Shown here: positions 56,401 to 63,669 of the stretch, piece after piece
How the letters are laid out: each line of letters opens with the position of its first letter
How positions within the stretch are numbered: the first letter of the stretch is position 1
Source: Flavobacteriales bacterium
Lineage (GTDB): Bacteria; Bacteroidota; Bacteroidia; Flavobacteriales_E; Vicingaceae
Direction of reading: 5' to 3'
Assembly (NCBI GenBank): GCA_026196775.1
Contig: JAPHUD010000028.1
Span: forward strand, 62,001 to 126,000
Length of the DNA: 64,000 nt
Position numbers and translations under genes: made by a program
Notes under the pieces: model-generated
The model's database searches: none
Told to the model about the DNA's origin: nothing
Seen by the model: the letters and a program-made list of their open reading frames with translations, nothing else

Positions 56401-57070
56401 TGTTGATAAAAGAAGTGATAAGTAACACACTAATGAAGAACAACAATAAGATAATCCAATTGGTTTTTTTGTAGTTGTTTGGGCTAATTGGTTTTTCGGT
56501 AAGATAAACTAAAGTTTCACCATTTAAGTTTACAACAGGGTAATCGCCATTTTCGTGGGAAACATCAAAATTATTTTGAAAATGAAAACTCTTATGAAAT
56601 TCATTTTGGAGGTACTTATTTTCAATATTAAATTCTTTTTTAATGAGGATTAATGCTAAGTAGTGCTTATCACCTTCTTCTTCTTTAATATATTGATACC
56701 AACCATTATCAAGTAAAATTGCTCCCGATTTTTTATTAAATAGTGCAATATTTTCTGGAAGAACTATTGTCCTATTAGACCAAAAAACAAGCTGATCTTT
56801 ATTGAAAATAAACAAAGCAATTCCATCAGATTCGTATAGATTATCTAATTTTTCAGTATTAAGATATTTTTCTTCCGAAGTGTTTTCTTCATTTTTTAAG
56901 TTGAGAATTAATTCTGTTGCTTTTTTTTCTCTGGTGTTGAGGTGTTCGTTAAAATGTTTTGGGCTGTTTGAGGTAATTGAAAAAAATGTAGGCTTAAATT
57001 GCAAAATCATCAGAATAGTAACTCCTATAAGCAACTGAAGGTAGGCACTATGTTTTTTAGACAATTTCAT
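53408..57070 (-). CDS. very large NtrY-like sensor histidine kinase
   Basis: 1220 residues from the ATG at 57070; a longer frame from 57142 adds an unlikely leader. Long N-terminal membrane part with about ten helices in two groups (residues 5-30 and 200-500) around extracytoplasmic loops, a further pair of helices at about 710-770, an extracytoplasmic sensing loop, another helix near 950, a HAMP region, then the DHp box MAKQVAHEIKNPLTPMKLSVQHLQ and an intact ATPase domain (NLIKNATQA, VKDNGIGIS, NKGMGLGLAMVKNII). Most like NtrY among known kinases. No response regulator gene is adjacent. Confidence 0.88.
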   Translation of the reverse strand: MKLSKKHSAYLQLLIGVTILMILQFKPTFFSITSNSPKHFNEHLNTREKKATELILNLKNEENTSEEKYLNTEKLDNLYESDGIALFIFNKDQLVFWSNRTIVLPENIALFNKKSGAILLDNGWYQYIKEEEGDKHYLALILIKKEFNIENKYLQNEFHKSFHFQNNFDVSHENGDYPVVNLNGETLVYLTEKPISPNNYKKTNWIILLLFFISVLLITSFINIICINYKKLKPFNYIFVFTFLATFRFLNLSYHFPESVFNQEIFSPLIYAHSIFFPSLGDFLIHIVFFFILIYFTVKFKNTSQKKSKLPAFIFILFIAFLPLLITDLLEGLIKNSKINFDINHILELSAYSFVGIITLLLLYISTIILVKTAFTRFSTSIFTKKQFVSIILSFSVVALIIGQLVYHLQLLHGIWILVVILIFSYKDTSSKAEFNKIILITLVVALSISYGFINFSVDKVLSDKQFVAKNIAKEQDPITEYLFKEVKTKMEADTFLQNNLHHYWDKKIEFDKYINNKYFGGFWNNYILNIYQCNITDTIIINETNENANCLDFFKTKIKTQAYHPESINKDINFLYSNDGISSYLGNLVIQDSSKQNDKNSYLFIEFFPQSYSKAIGYPELLLNEKEIEKSFQLNKFSYAKFRKGKLVSNSGEINYTSEWTGFFVQPKVYNFALQKTSNNEHLIYQSDRFTTIIVSAKKKDYIDYITTFSYLFLITSLVFFVISVFIKAPPFSWLLSLTDFSSKIQFFIISTILLSFLLYGWGTTYYIEKQYVNKNKKILREKVQSLIIELDQKFGEHKELTKANLDEMTYYLIKFSNVFYTDVNLYDKNGELLATSRSEIYDVGLLSPRMDRNAYENIHYNKRIAYINNENIGELDYLSAYVPFTNRKNKFLAYVNLPYFAKQNEFENELSEFFTALINIYGLLFLISVIIAVFFANYISEPLRLIRQKISALQFGQSYEVIHWNSNDEIGALVKEYNKKVMELEANAQKLAKSERESAWREMAKQVAHEIKNPLTPMKLSVQHLQRFANENTGDLQEKIKNTTNMLIEQIDTLANIANAFSNFAKMPKANTEKIDLIPIIKSTINLFEEDDNKNYTILLSTKLQSANIVADKNQIIRVFTNLIKNATQAITSEKNGIIEIVVTSKNNSIQIIVKDNGIGISEEQKTYIFTPSFTTKNKGMGLGLAMVKNIIENIDGTIRFESIPNEATSFIIEIPTA

Positions 57071-57213
57071 TAAGATGTAAAAATACAAAAGCTGGAGGTT
57101 AAAAATGAAACTATCTTTTAAAATCATTTTATAAATGTTCAAATGAATGTTAAATAGATTGTAATTTTAGGTAAATTAGTAGTTCATTTTGAAAAAATAT
57201 GTAGGTTTGCTAT

Positions 57214-58209
57214 ATGGAAAATCAAAGAATTGCTGTTTTAGGAGGTGGTAGCTGGGCAACAGCTATTGTAAAAATACTGACTGAAAACCTATCTCAAGTA
57301 AATTGGTGGATGAGAGATGCTGAGGCTATTCAGCACATTAAAAAATTTGATAACAACCCTAAATATTTACAGGCTATTCAATTTGAAACTGAAAAGTTAA
57401 ATATGAATACTAATTTGCAAGAAATTGTAGATGAATCGGATATTTTAATTGTTGCGGTTCCTTCGGCATTTATAGCAAAAGCTTTTGATGAAGTAAATAT
57501 TAAAGGCATTGAAAATAAGATAATTATTTCTGCTATTAAAGGCGTAATTCCTGAATACAATCAAATTCCGGCTGAATATTTTCATGTAAACTTTAATGTT
57601 CCTTATAATAAAATTGGAATGATTGCTGGACCTTGTCATGCTGAAGAAGTAGCTATGGAAAGACTCTCATATTTAACTATTGCTTGCGAAAATCAAGAAA
57701 TAGCTGAATATTTGGCAGGTGCTATGTCATGCAGATACATAAATACTACTACTTCAGATGATTTGTTTGGAACAGAATTATCAGCAATTTTAAAGAATGT
57801 GTATGCTGTTGCAAGTGGTATTTGTCATGGATTAGGTTATGGAGATAACTTTCAGGCAGTATTAATAGCTTGTGCCACTAGAGAAACTAAAAACTTTATA
57901 GATGCTATTCATCCAATCCACAGAGATGTAAATTCTTCAGCATATTTGGGAGATTTGTTAGTTACTGCGTATTCTCAATTTTCTCGTAACAGAAACTTTG
58001 GAAGTATGGTAGGTAAAGGTTATTCGGTACGTTCGGCTCAAATAGAAATGAACATGGTTGCCGAAGGTTATTATGCAGCTAAAGGAATTTACGAAATCAA
58101 CAAAAAATACAATGTTGAACTTCCTATTGTAGATGCAGTTTATCATATTCTGTATGAGAAGATTTCTCCTATTATGGAGATAAAAATCCTTACGGGAAAA
58201 TTATCTTAA
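57214..58209 (+). CDS. gpsA: glycerol-3-phosphate dehydrogenase, NAD(P)-dependent
   Basis: Makes sn-glycerol 3-phosphate for phospholipid synthesis from dihydroxyacetone phosphate. 331 residues with the Rossmann motif VLGGGSWATAIVKIL, middle motif IISAIKGVIPE, substrate region MIAGPCHAEEVAMERLSYL, and ELSAILKNVYAVASGICHGLGYGDN with the catalytic Lys. RNFGSMVGKGYSVRSAQIEMNMVAEGYYAAKGI completes the family pattern. The start at 57214 sits 143 bases from the divergent kinase start. Confidence 0.96.
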   Translation: MENQRIAVLGGGSWATAIVKILTENLSQVNWWMRDAEAIQHIKKFDNNPKYLQAIQFETEKLNMNTNLQEIVDESDILIVAVPSAFIAKAFDEVNIKGIENKIIISAIKGVIPEYNQIPAEYFHVNFNVPYNKIGMIAGPCHAEEVAMERLSYLTIACENQEIAEYLAGAMSCRYINTTTSDDLFGTELSAILKNVYAVASGICHGLGYGDNFQAVLIACATRETKNFIDAIHPIHRDVNSSAYLGDLLVTAYSQFSRNRNFGSMVGKGYSVRSAQIEMNMVAEGYYAAKGIYEINKKYNVELPIVDAVYHILYEKISPIMEIKILTGKLS

Positions 58210-58231
58210 ACTCATTTTTAAATTTACGCTT

Positions 58232-59269
58232 ATGAGAAATGTTTTGTTAGCTATACTATGCATCACATTTCCGATGTTTTTATTTTCTCAAAATCAATTA
58301 ATTATGAGTGAAAATTTTGCTATTGTAATTCACGGTGGTGCTGGTACCATTTTGAAGAAAAACATGACTGATGAACAAGAAAAGGCATATCAAGAAAAAC
58401 TTCAAGAAGCACTAGATTCTGGATATACTATATTAAAAGATGGGGGTTCGGCCATTGATGCGATAGAAAAAGCAATAGTAGTTATGGAGGATTCACCACT
58501 TTTTAATGCCGGCAAAGGAGCTGTTTATACCAATGCGGGAACCAATGAATTAGATGCTTCTATAATGGATGGGAAAACACTTAATGCTGGAGCTGTATCG
58601 GGTGTAAGAAATGTGAAAAATCCTATAAAATTAGCTCGAGTGGTAATAGAAAAATCAGAACATGTAATGTTAAGTGGCAAAGGTGCTGAAGATTTTGCTA
58701 AACAATATAAAATAGAAATGGTTGATTCAGCTTATTTTTATAATGAACATCGATTGAAGCAATTGAATAAGATAAAGGACTCCGAAAAAATTCAACTCGA
58801 TCATTCTGATAATGATGATGAACAAGGAGATATAACGGAACTTAAAGATAGTAAATTTGGAACAGTAGGAGCGGTTGCGTTAGATAAACATGGCAACTTG
58901 GCTGCTGCAACATCTACAGGTGGTATGACCAACAAAAAATTTGGTAGAATTGGAGATTCTCCCATTATTGGAGCAGGTACTTATGCTAATAATGCTACTT
59001 GTGCCGTTTCTTGCACCGGACATGGAGAGTTTTTTATCAGAAATGTAGTAGCTTACGATGTAGCTGCTTTAATGGAATATAAAAACTTGAGTTTAGTAGA
59101 TGCCGCTAATTATGCAGTAAATGAAAAACTGGTTAAATTAGGGGGAGATGGTGGTTTGATAGCCATTGATAAAGATGGAAATATTGCCATGCCGTTTAAT
59201 ACCAAAGGAATGTATAGGGCTTACAAAAAAGCTAATGGAGAAAGCAAAATTTTGATTTTTAAAAATTGA
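58232..59269 (+). CDS. iaaA: isoaspartyl peptidase/L-asparaginase (Ntn hydrolase), probably exported
   Basis: Autocleaving amidase that hydrolyses isoaspartyl dipeptides and L-asparagine. IVIHGGAGTI is the family start; autocleavage and nucleophile at Thr211 (KFGTVGAVALD); substrate residues in ATSTGGMTNKKFGRIGDSPIIGAGTYANN and CTGHGEFFIRN. The frame begins with a signal peptide (LFSQNQ); a second ATG at 58304, directly before the core, would make a cytosolic form. The exported form is favoured by the clear hydrophobic segment, but the second start cannot be excluded. Confidence 0.92.
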   Translation: MRNVLLAILCITFPMFLFSQNQLIMSENFAIVIHGGAGTILKKNMTDEQEKAYQEKLQEALDSGYTILKDGGSAIDAIEKAIVVMEDSPLFNAGKGAVYTNAGTNELDASIMDGKTLNAGAVSGVRNVKNPIKLARVVIEKSEHVMLSGKGAEDFAKQYKIEMVDSAYFYNEHRLKQLNKIKDSEKIQLDHSDNDDEQGDITELKDSKFGTVGAVALDKHGNLAAATSTGGMTNKKFGRIGDSPIIGAGTYANNATCAVSCTGHGEFFIRNVVAYDVAALMEYKNLSLVDAANYAVNEKLVKLGGDGGLIAIDKDGNIAMPFNTKGMYRAYKKANGESKILIFKN

Positions 59270-59285
59270 GGTTTGAATATGAAAT

Positions 59286-59540
59286 CTACGATTGCATTTC
59301 TTCTTCAATGGCAACAACACCTTTAAGCTCAGGAATGAATTTTTTGATGGATTCTTCTACGCCACCTTTTAAGGTCATAGCACTCATTGAGCAGGATTTA
59401 CAAGCACCTAATAACCTAACTTTAACTACAAGGTCATCAGTAAGTTCAATGAATTCAATATCTCCTTCATCATCCTTTAAAAAAGGACGAATTTGCTCTA
59501 AAGCTTCATTGATTTTTGATATTAATAGTTGTTTATCCAC
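59286..59540 (-). CDS. NifU C-terminal domain (Nfu-type) Fe-S carrier
   Basis: 84-residue scaffold or carrier for [4Fe-4S] clusters. The CxxC motif ACKSCSMSAMTLKGGVE is intact, in a fold with KINEALEQIRPFLKDDEGDIEF before it and ELKGVVAIEEE behind it. It sits 31 bases downstream of the Mrp-type ATPase gene, an arrangement common in Bacteroidota and consistent with a shared Fe-S role. Confidence 0.93.
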   Translation of the reverse strand: MDKQLLISKINEALEQIRPFLKDDEGDIEFIELTDDLVVKVRLLGACKSCSMSAMTLKGGVEESIKKFIPELKGVVAIEEEMQS

Positions 59541-59571
59541 TTAATAAATTTTAAGGCTAAAGTACATAAAT

Positions 59572-60696
59572 TTAATTTGTTGAACAACCTTTATTATGAG
59601 TAACTTCAACTTTAGCAGTTGGAGCTAATGCTTCGTTTCTTTTTTTCACTTCTTTAATTACATTATCAGCAAAATCCATAAAGGCTTTAGATTGGGGTGT
59701 GTTCTCTTGCATTACAGCTGGTCTTCCAGCATCTCCAGCTTCTCTAACGCTTTGTACTAAAGGAATTTCTCCTAATAATGGTAAATTGAATTTTTCGGCT
59801 AAGTTTTTAACGCCTTCTTTACCAAAAATGTAATATTTATTTTCAGAAAGCTCGGTAGGTGTAAAATAGGCCATGTTTTCTATAAATCCCAATACAGGTA
59901 CATTAATTTGTTCCAATTTAAACATTCCAACTGCTTTTCGAGCATCTATTAGGGCAACATTTTGTGGAGTACTCACAATTATAGCTCCTGTTACAGGTAC
60001 AGTTTGTACTAATGATAAGTGAATGTCTCCTGTTCCTGGGGGTAAATCAATTAGCATGTAATCTAATTCACCCCAGTTAGCTTCGGTAAAAAGTTGTGTT
60101 AATGCTCTTGTAGCCATTGGTCCACGCCAAACAACTGCTTGGTCGGTATTGGCAAAAAACCCGATTGAAAGTAGTTTTACGCCATGACTTTCTATTGGTT
60201 GAATTAAGTTTCGTCCGTTAATTTCAACAGGCATAGGTTTTTCTTCTTCTACATTAAACATCATGGGCATAGAAGGGCCATAAATATCAGCATCTACTAA
60301 ACCAACTTTATAGCCTTTTTTTGCTAAAGCAACTGCTAAATTAGCGGTAATGGTAGATTTTCCTACACCACCTTTGCCCGAAGCTATGGCAATAATGTTT
60401 TTTACATTAGGCAGTACTTTGTTTTGTTTAGGCATTTCAGCTTCTTTTTTTATTGGCTGTATGTCAATATTTAATACTACGGCAGTACCTAATACTCTAT
60501 CTAGGTGTAACTGACAAGCTTCAGTAATACGTTTTTTGTTGTGTAATGCCGGATTGTTAACTTGCAGGCTAAAACTGATGTTGTTTCCTTTGGTTTTAAT
60601 GTTGCTAACCAAGTTAAGTTCAACAACATCTTTTTTTAAATCGGGTTCAACAACAAAGCTTAATGCGTGTAATATATCTTTTTCTGAGAAACTCAT
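59572..60696 (-). CDS. mrp: Mrp/NBP35-family ATP-binding Fe-S carrier with DUF59 domain
   Basis: Fe-S cluster carrier ATPase of 374 residues. N-terminal DUF59/MIP18 domain (1-90), then deviant Walker A GKGGVGKST (107-115), VGLVDADIYGPSMPMMF, IDLPPGTGDIHLSL, TPQNVALIDARKAVGMFK and ENMAYFTPTELSENKYYIFG. The C-terminal CxxC expected at the last motif in E. coli ApbC is absent (the segment is YFTPTEL), as in other Bacteroidota Mrp proteins. Two cysteines of the N- and C-terminal parts remain (one in EACQLH, one in KGCSTN). Confidence 0.93.
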   Translation of the reverse strand: MSFSEKDILHALSFVVEPDLKKDVVELNLVSNIKTKGNNISFSLQVNNPALHNKKRITEACQLHLDRVLGTAVVLNIDIQPIKKEAEMPKQNKVLPNVKNIIAIASGKGGVGKSTITANLAVALAKKGYKVGLVDADIYGPSMPMMFNVEEEKPMPVEINGRNLIQPIESHGVKLLSIGFFANTDQAVVWRGPMATRALTQLFTEANWGELDYMLIDLPPGTGDIHLSLVQTVPVTGAIIVSTPQNVALIDARKAVGMFKLEQINVPVLGFIENMAYFTPTELSENKYYIFGKEGVKNLAEKFNLPLLGEIPLVQSVREAGDAGRPAVMQENTPQSKAFMDFADNVIKEVKKRNEALAPTAKVEVTHNKGCSTN

Positions 60697-60767
60697 AGAC
60701 TAAATTTTATGCAAAGTTAATGATAACTTAGCGATAAAATACAAGTCATAAATATTGAAAATTGATT

Positions 60768-61121
60768 TTAGTTGTTGGCTTTACTTTTCCAATAGTCTAA
60801 TTGTTGATTTAAATCTTTGATTCTCTCCTCATACATTTCAATTAGTTTGTCTGAAAGTTGGTTTACTGTAGATCCATAAGCTTGAGCAATAGAAGAACCA
60901 ACTGATTGTTGATGGTTTTGTTGAGATTCTTCTTGGAAAAAATATGAGATAGGTTTTTCGAAAAGACGAGCTATTTTATCTATGACATTTATGTCAGGAT
61001 AAGTTTTATCAGCTTCATACCTACGATAAGTAGATTCAGAAATTCCTACCACATCTGCTACTTGTATAGGGCTAAGTCCTTTCTCTATTCTAAAACTTTT
61101 TAGTTTACTTCCTGTTTGCAT
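60768..61121 (-). CDS. XRE-family helix-turn-helix regulator
   Basis: DNA-binding regulator of 117 residues. Residues 7-62 form the HTH (LKSFRIEKGLSPIQVADVVGISESTYRRYEADKTYPDINVIDKIARLF); residues 85-117 are a coiled coil (LSDKLIEMYEERIKDLNQQLDYWKS) suited to dimerisation, like C-terminal helices in SinR-type regulators. The upstream region carries a 12-base palindrome, a 9-base inverted repeat and phased direct repeats, so autoregulation is likely. It may also control the divergent secreted-protein gene. Confidence 0.9.
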   Translation of the reverse strand: MQTGSKLKSFRIEKGLSPIQVADVVGISESTYRRYEADKTYPDINVIDKIARLFEKPISYFFQEESQQNHQQSVGSSIAQAYGSTVNQLSDKLIEMYEERIKDLNQQLDYWKSKANN

Positions 61122-61143
61122 AGACCTGATTTAGAGAAAATTA

Positions 61144-61179
61144 TTAAGATAATTTATTTATCTTAAGATAGCAAAAATA
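61144..61179 (-). promoter_or_regulatory. XRE promoter -7 element and inverted-repeat operators
   Basis: TATTTTTG on the minus strand (61172-61179) matches TAnnTTTG; a -33 TTTG lies 21 bases upstream (61201-61204). Downstream of the -7 there is an inverted repeat TTAAGATAA (61144-61152)/TTATCTTAA (61158-61166) with a 5-base spacer, and the overlapping perfect palindrome TATCTTAAGATA (61159-61170). These sites cover the start region and suit autorepression. Confidence 0.6.
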
Positions 61180-61180
61180 G

Positions 61181-61251
61181 TCAAATTATTGAATAATTGT
61201 CAAAAATGACAAAAAACATATCAAAAATGACTAATATCATATCAAATTTGA
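61181..61251. repeat. helically phased TCAAA repeats between XRE and the divergent gene
   Basis: TCAAA-type units begin at 61181, 61200, 61221 and 61242, spaced 19, 21 and 21 bases, that is two DNA turns. Two of them are identical over TCAAAAATGAC (61200-61210 and 61221-61231); the last is the palindrome TCAAATTTGA (61242-61251). The 61200 copy includes the XRE -33 element. A second palindrome, TGTTGCAACA, lies at 61296-61305. No further gene was seen in this 245-base gap. Confidence 0.55.
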
Positions 61252-61365
61252 TTGGATTAGTTTAAATAAAAAGTAATAGATTAGTAGTGTTGAAATGTTG
61301 CAACAAATTTTAATACAACAAATTAAATCCAATAAAGGGAATTTTATTAATTTATAATCGAACTT

Positions 61366-62514
61366 ATGAAAAATTTATTGATTACTTTTATAACAATGTG
61401 TTGTATTAATATAAATACGAGTAATACATTTGCTCAAACGCATGATGCAACAGGTACTGTAATTGCTGTTCTTTCAATAGGATTACAAGATGTTGCATAT
61501 ATAACTAATGAAGAAAATGGTGACTTGTATAAAACTGTGTTATACGAAAAAGAAAAATTAATAACCAACGAAGAAATTATTTTAAGATATGACATATCAA
61601 CTCCTGAAGAGGCTTTAGCTATTAAAGAGTCTAATAGTAGCGAAATACCTTGTTTTAGAGAAAGTGTAGGCAGTCAAAGTTGTAGTGGGTTGTGTATTTT
61701 ATATGAAGATTCTAACGAAATGGTTGTGTCTTTTGTTTCTGATGGTTATACTATTAACTATTCTTCGAATAAAATGTCTGGTGGAAATATTTCTTCCTCA
61801 ATTAGTTTAGCCAAAGAATCTTCTGATTTAGAAATAGTATCTTCTTTTTTACTCAATAAAGAAGACCAAGATACTATTTATAGGCTATATACACACAGAG
61901 ATGTATTAGATGAAGCTGATAGATTAAATAATGTTACGAGCTTGTCGATTGAAGATTGGGAAGATGTTACAGCTATTTACGAAAACTTTTTACTTTCTTT
62001 TAAACAAAATGAAGATAGTTTGTTTTTTTCTGATTTGGGTCAAAATACTGCTTTTCATTTTTCATCATTTAACATTGTAAAAAGAAGTATAGAAGCCGAT
62101 TTACCATGTGAGTGTACTCCCTCACCTTTTTATTTTACTTCTACCACTCCTTTTATGTGTCAAGAAGATTTGATTTTTGATGTTAACTACATGAAAACAG
62201 TATTAGATGAAAATAAAACATTTTTTATTTCTAAATATAACGAGGATGTTGTTGATGACGTAGAGAATTATTTATTATCTGTTTCAGAAGATTTTTTGAT
62301 ATTCTCTCAAGTTTATTTAGAATTAGAAGATAAAATTTTTACAGATGATGACCTTGATGATGTTTATAAATGGTGTTCTCTTCAGGGATCAACTCATGGT
62401 TGTTGCGGAAATTACTCAGGCTGTTGTTGGTATTCACATGTAGCATGTCTTTTGCATGATATAAAATGTTTTAATTGTGACCATTGGTATTGTGGCTTTT
62501 GTGAGCCTGGATAG
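61366..62514 (+). CDS. secreted Cys-rich protein with a phospholipase-A2-like HD motif
   Basis: 382 residues; signal peptide ends NTFAQ (about residue 24). The body (30-330) is not recognised: strands with many Ser and Asn, then acidic helices (WEDVTAIYENFLLSF, DVENYLLSVSEDFLIF). The C-terminal 46 residues have ten cysteines, including GCCGNYSGCC (345-354) and CLLHDIKC (361-368). CxxHD resembles the CCxxHDxC active-site helix of secreted phospholipase A2, and CGNYSG the calcium loop, but this is a weak local likeness. It is divergent from an XRE regulator and precedes a small membrane protein. Confidence 0.6.
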   Translation: MKNLLITFITMCCININTSNTFAQTHDATGTVIAVLSIGLQDVAYITNEENGDLYKTVLYEKEKLITNEEIILRYDISTPEEALAIKESNSSEIPCFRESVGSQSCSGLCILYEDSNEMVVSFVSDGYTINYSSNKMSGGNISSSISLAKESSDLEIVSSFLLNKEDQDTIYRLYTHRDVLDEADRLNNVTSLSIEDWEDVTAIYENFLLSFKQNEDSLFFSDLGQNTAFHFSSFNIVKRSIEADLPCECTPSPFYFTSTTPFMCQEDLIFDVNYMKTVLDENKTFFISKYNEDVVDDVENYLLSVSEDFLIFSQVYLELEDKIFTDDDLDDVYKWCSLQGSTHGCCGNYSGCCWYSHVACLLHDIKCFNCDHWYCGFCEPG

Positions 62515-62533
62515 TTTTTTAAATTTATAGATT

Positions 62534-62884
62534 ATGAAAAAATACGACAAATTGTTTTTAATTATAGGAGCATTACTATCTACTATTCCCATGTATCATT
62601 TTTTTGGGTGGATTTATGTATGGAACAAATACTATGAAACTGGAGGCAGAGAAGAAGTCAGCAGAAGATTTAATGAAGATATTTTTTTCAACCTCATTCC
62701 TGCCACAGATTACTGGAAGTTTGGTCTTATATTATTGTTTATTGGGGTTCTTGCAGGCACTTTTCTGTTGTGGAGCATGATGGAGTCATTAAATAATTCC
62801 CAATTGAAAGTGAAAAAATTAAACCTGATTATTTTTATTGTCAACTTACTTTTTACACTTTGGATTGCTTGGGGATTAATGTAA
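62534..62884 (+). CDS. small membrane protein, unknown
   Basis: 116 residues with three predicted membrane helices: about 8-30, 62-82 and 95-113. The loop between the first two (YYETGGREEVSRRFNEDIFFNLIPATDYWK) is polar and long. No family recognised. It follows the Cys-rich secreted protein by 19 bases and is probably co-transcribed with it, so it could be an immunity, export or anchoring partner (inference). Confidence 0.6.
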   Translation: MKKYDKLFLIIGALLSTIPMYHFFGWIYVWNKYYETGGREEVSRRFNEDIFFNLIPATDYWKFGLILLFIGVLAGTFLLWSMMESLNNSQLKVKKLNLIIFIVNLLFTLWIAWGLM

Positions 62885-62928
62885 CTCGTGACTTATATTG
62901 GTCTATATTTCCCATTTGTAATTTGCTG

Positions 62929-62988
62929 ATGCAATCATTAGTTTCGATTCTGTTTGGTGCGTTGGTATTATTGTTTTTATGCTCCTAA
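62929..62988 (+). CDS. possible 19-residue hydrophobic peptide
   Basis: A short frame encoding MQSLVSILFGALVLLFLCS, essentially one membrane segment, ends 12 bases before a perfect terminator palindrome. It may be a tiny membrane peptide or a remnant of a lipoprotein signal; no upstream ribosome signal is seen. Confidence 0.2.
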   Translation: MQSLVSILFGALVLLFLCS

Positions 62989-63000
62989 TAAAAATGTTTT

Positions 63001-63028
63001 AAAGAGATGACCTTAAGGTCATCTCTTT
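63001..63028. terminator. perfect 28-base palindrome terminator
   Basis: 14-base arms meet without spacer (the loop would be CTTAAG or so) in AAAGAGATGACC and its complement, followed by AATTTTAA. It is preceded by TTTT, so it could act in both directions. It separates the small membrane protein unit from the lipoprotein at 63054. Confidence 0.7.
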
Positions 63029-63053
63029 AATTTTAAACACTTAAATTTGATTT

Positions 63054-63617
63054 ATGAAAAGATATCCATTTACATTATTGGTTATATTAATATCCTTATT
63101 ATTTTCAGGATGTTTTATTACCAATAGTCCTGGTTTTTATAGTGGTTATAAAAAATTAACTGAGGAACAAAAAAGTACCATAACATTTACAGAAGATGAG
63201 CAGTTGAATATTGATGATACCACTAAAATATATGCTATTACTGGAACTCAACTTTTAGAAATGTTAAAGAAAAAAGACAGTACAGTGGTTTATCTTTTTT
63301 CGCCAAATTGTTCGTCTAAAAACTGTATTTCTATCCAATATGCTAATAAATTATGTGAAGCAAAAAATTATAAGCTTATTGTAATTATTGAATATTATAA
63401 TTTTGAAGTATTTGCGGCACAACACATCAAGAGTTTTAATGCCTATGCTATCAACCATCCTCATTACAAAACAGATTACGTAGATAAATATGTGCGTTTG
63501 TTTAAAGCTGATTTATTAGGAGATAATAAATTGTCAAAAGAAAAAGCTTATTGTGGATTTTTAATTTTTAAAAATAATAAACTTGCTAATGCGGTGTGTA
63601 GCCTTCAAGATTTGTAG
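63054..63617 (+). CDS. lipoprotein with a possible thioredoxin-like fold
   Basis: 187 residues. The lipobox is LLFSGC (Cys20), followed by a linker. Residues 65-150 look like a thioredoxin-type beta-alpha-beta pattern: VVYLFSPNCSSKNCISIQYANKLC, KLIVIIEYYNFEVFA, then NHPHYKTDYVDKYVRLFKADLLGD. The Cys pair is CSSKNC (CX4C) rather than CXXC, so redox activity is uncertain. It is preceded by the 28-base palindrome and thus has its own transcription start. Family not recognised with certainty. Confidence 0.6.
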   Translation: MKRYPFTLLVILISLLFSGCFITNSPGFYSGYKKLTEEQKSTITFTEDEQLNIDDTTKIYAITGTQLLEMLKKKDSTVVYLFSPNCSSKNCISIQYANKLCEAKNYKLIVIIEYYNFEVFAAQHIKSFNAYAINHPHYKTDYVDKYVRLFKADLLGDNKLSKEKAYCGFLIFKNNKLANAVCSLQDL

Positions 63618-63669
63618 GTTATTAGTGAAGATGCTTTAGTATAAGATGTCTAAAAGTTAGGATTCTCAA

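Noticed and set aside
61366-62514. Calling the Cys-rich protein a phospholipase A2
   Set aside because: Only the CxxHD and CGNYSG stretches match and their spacing is far too short, so the similarity is noted as a hypothesis only.
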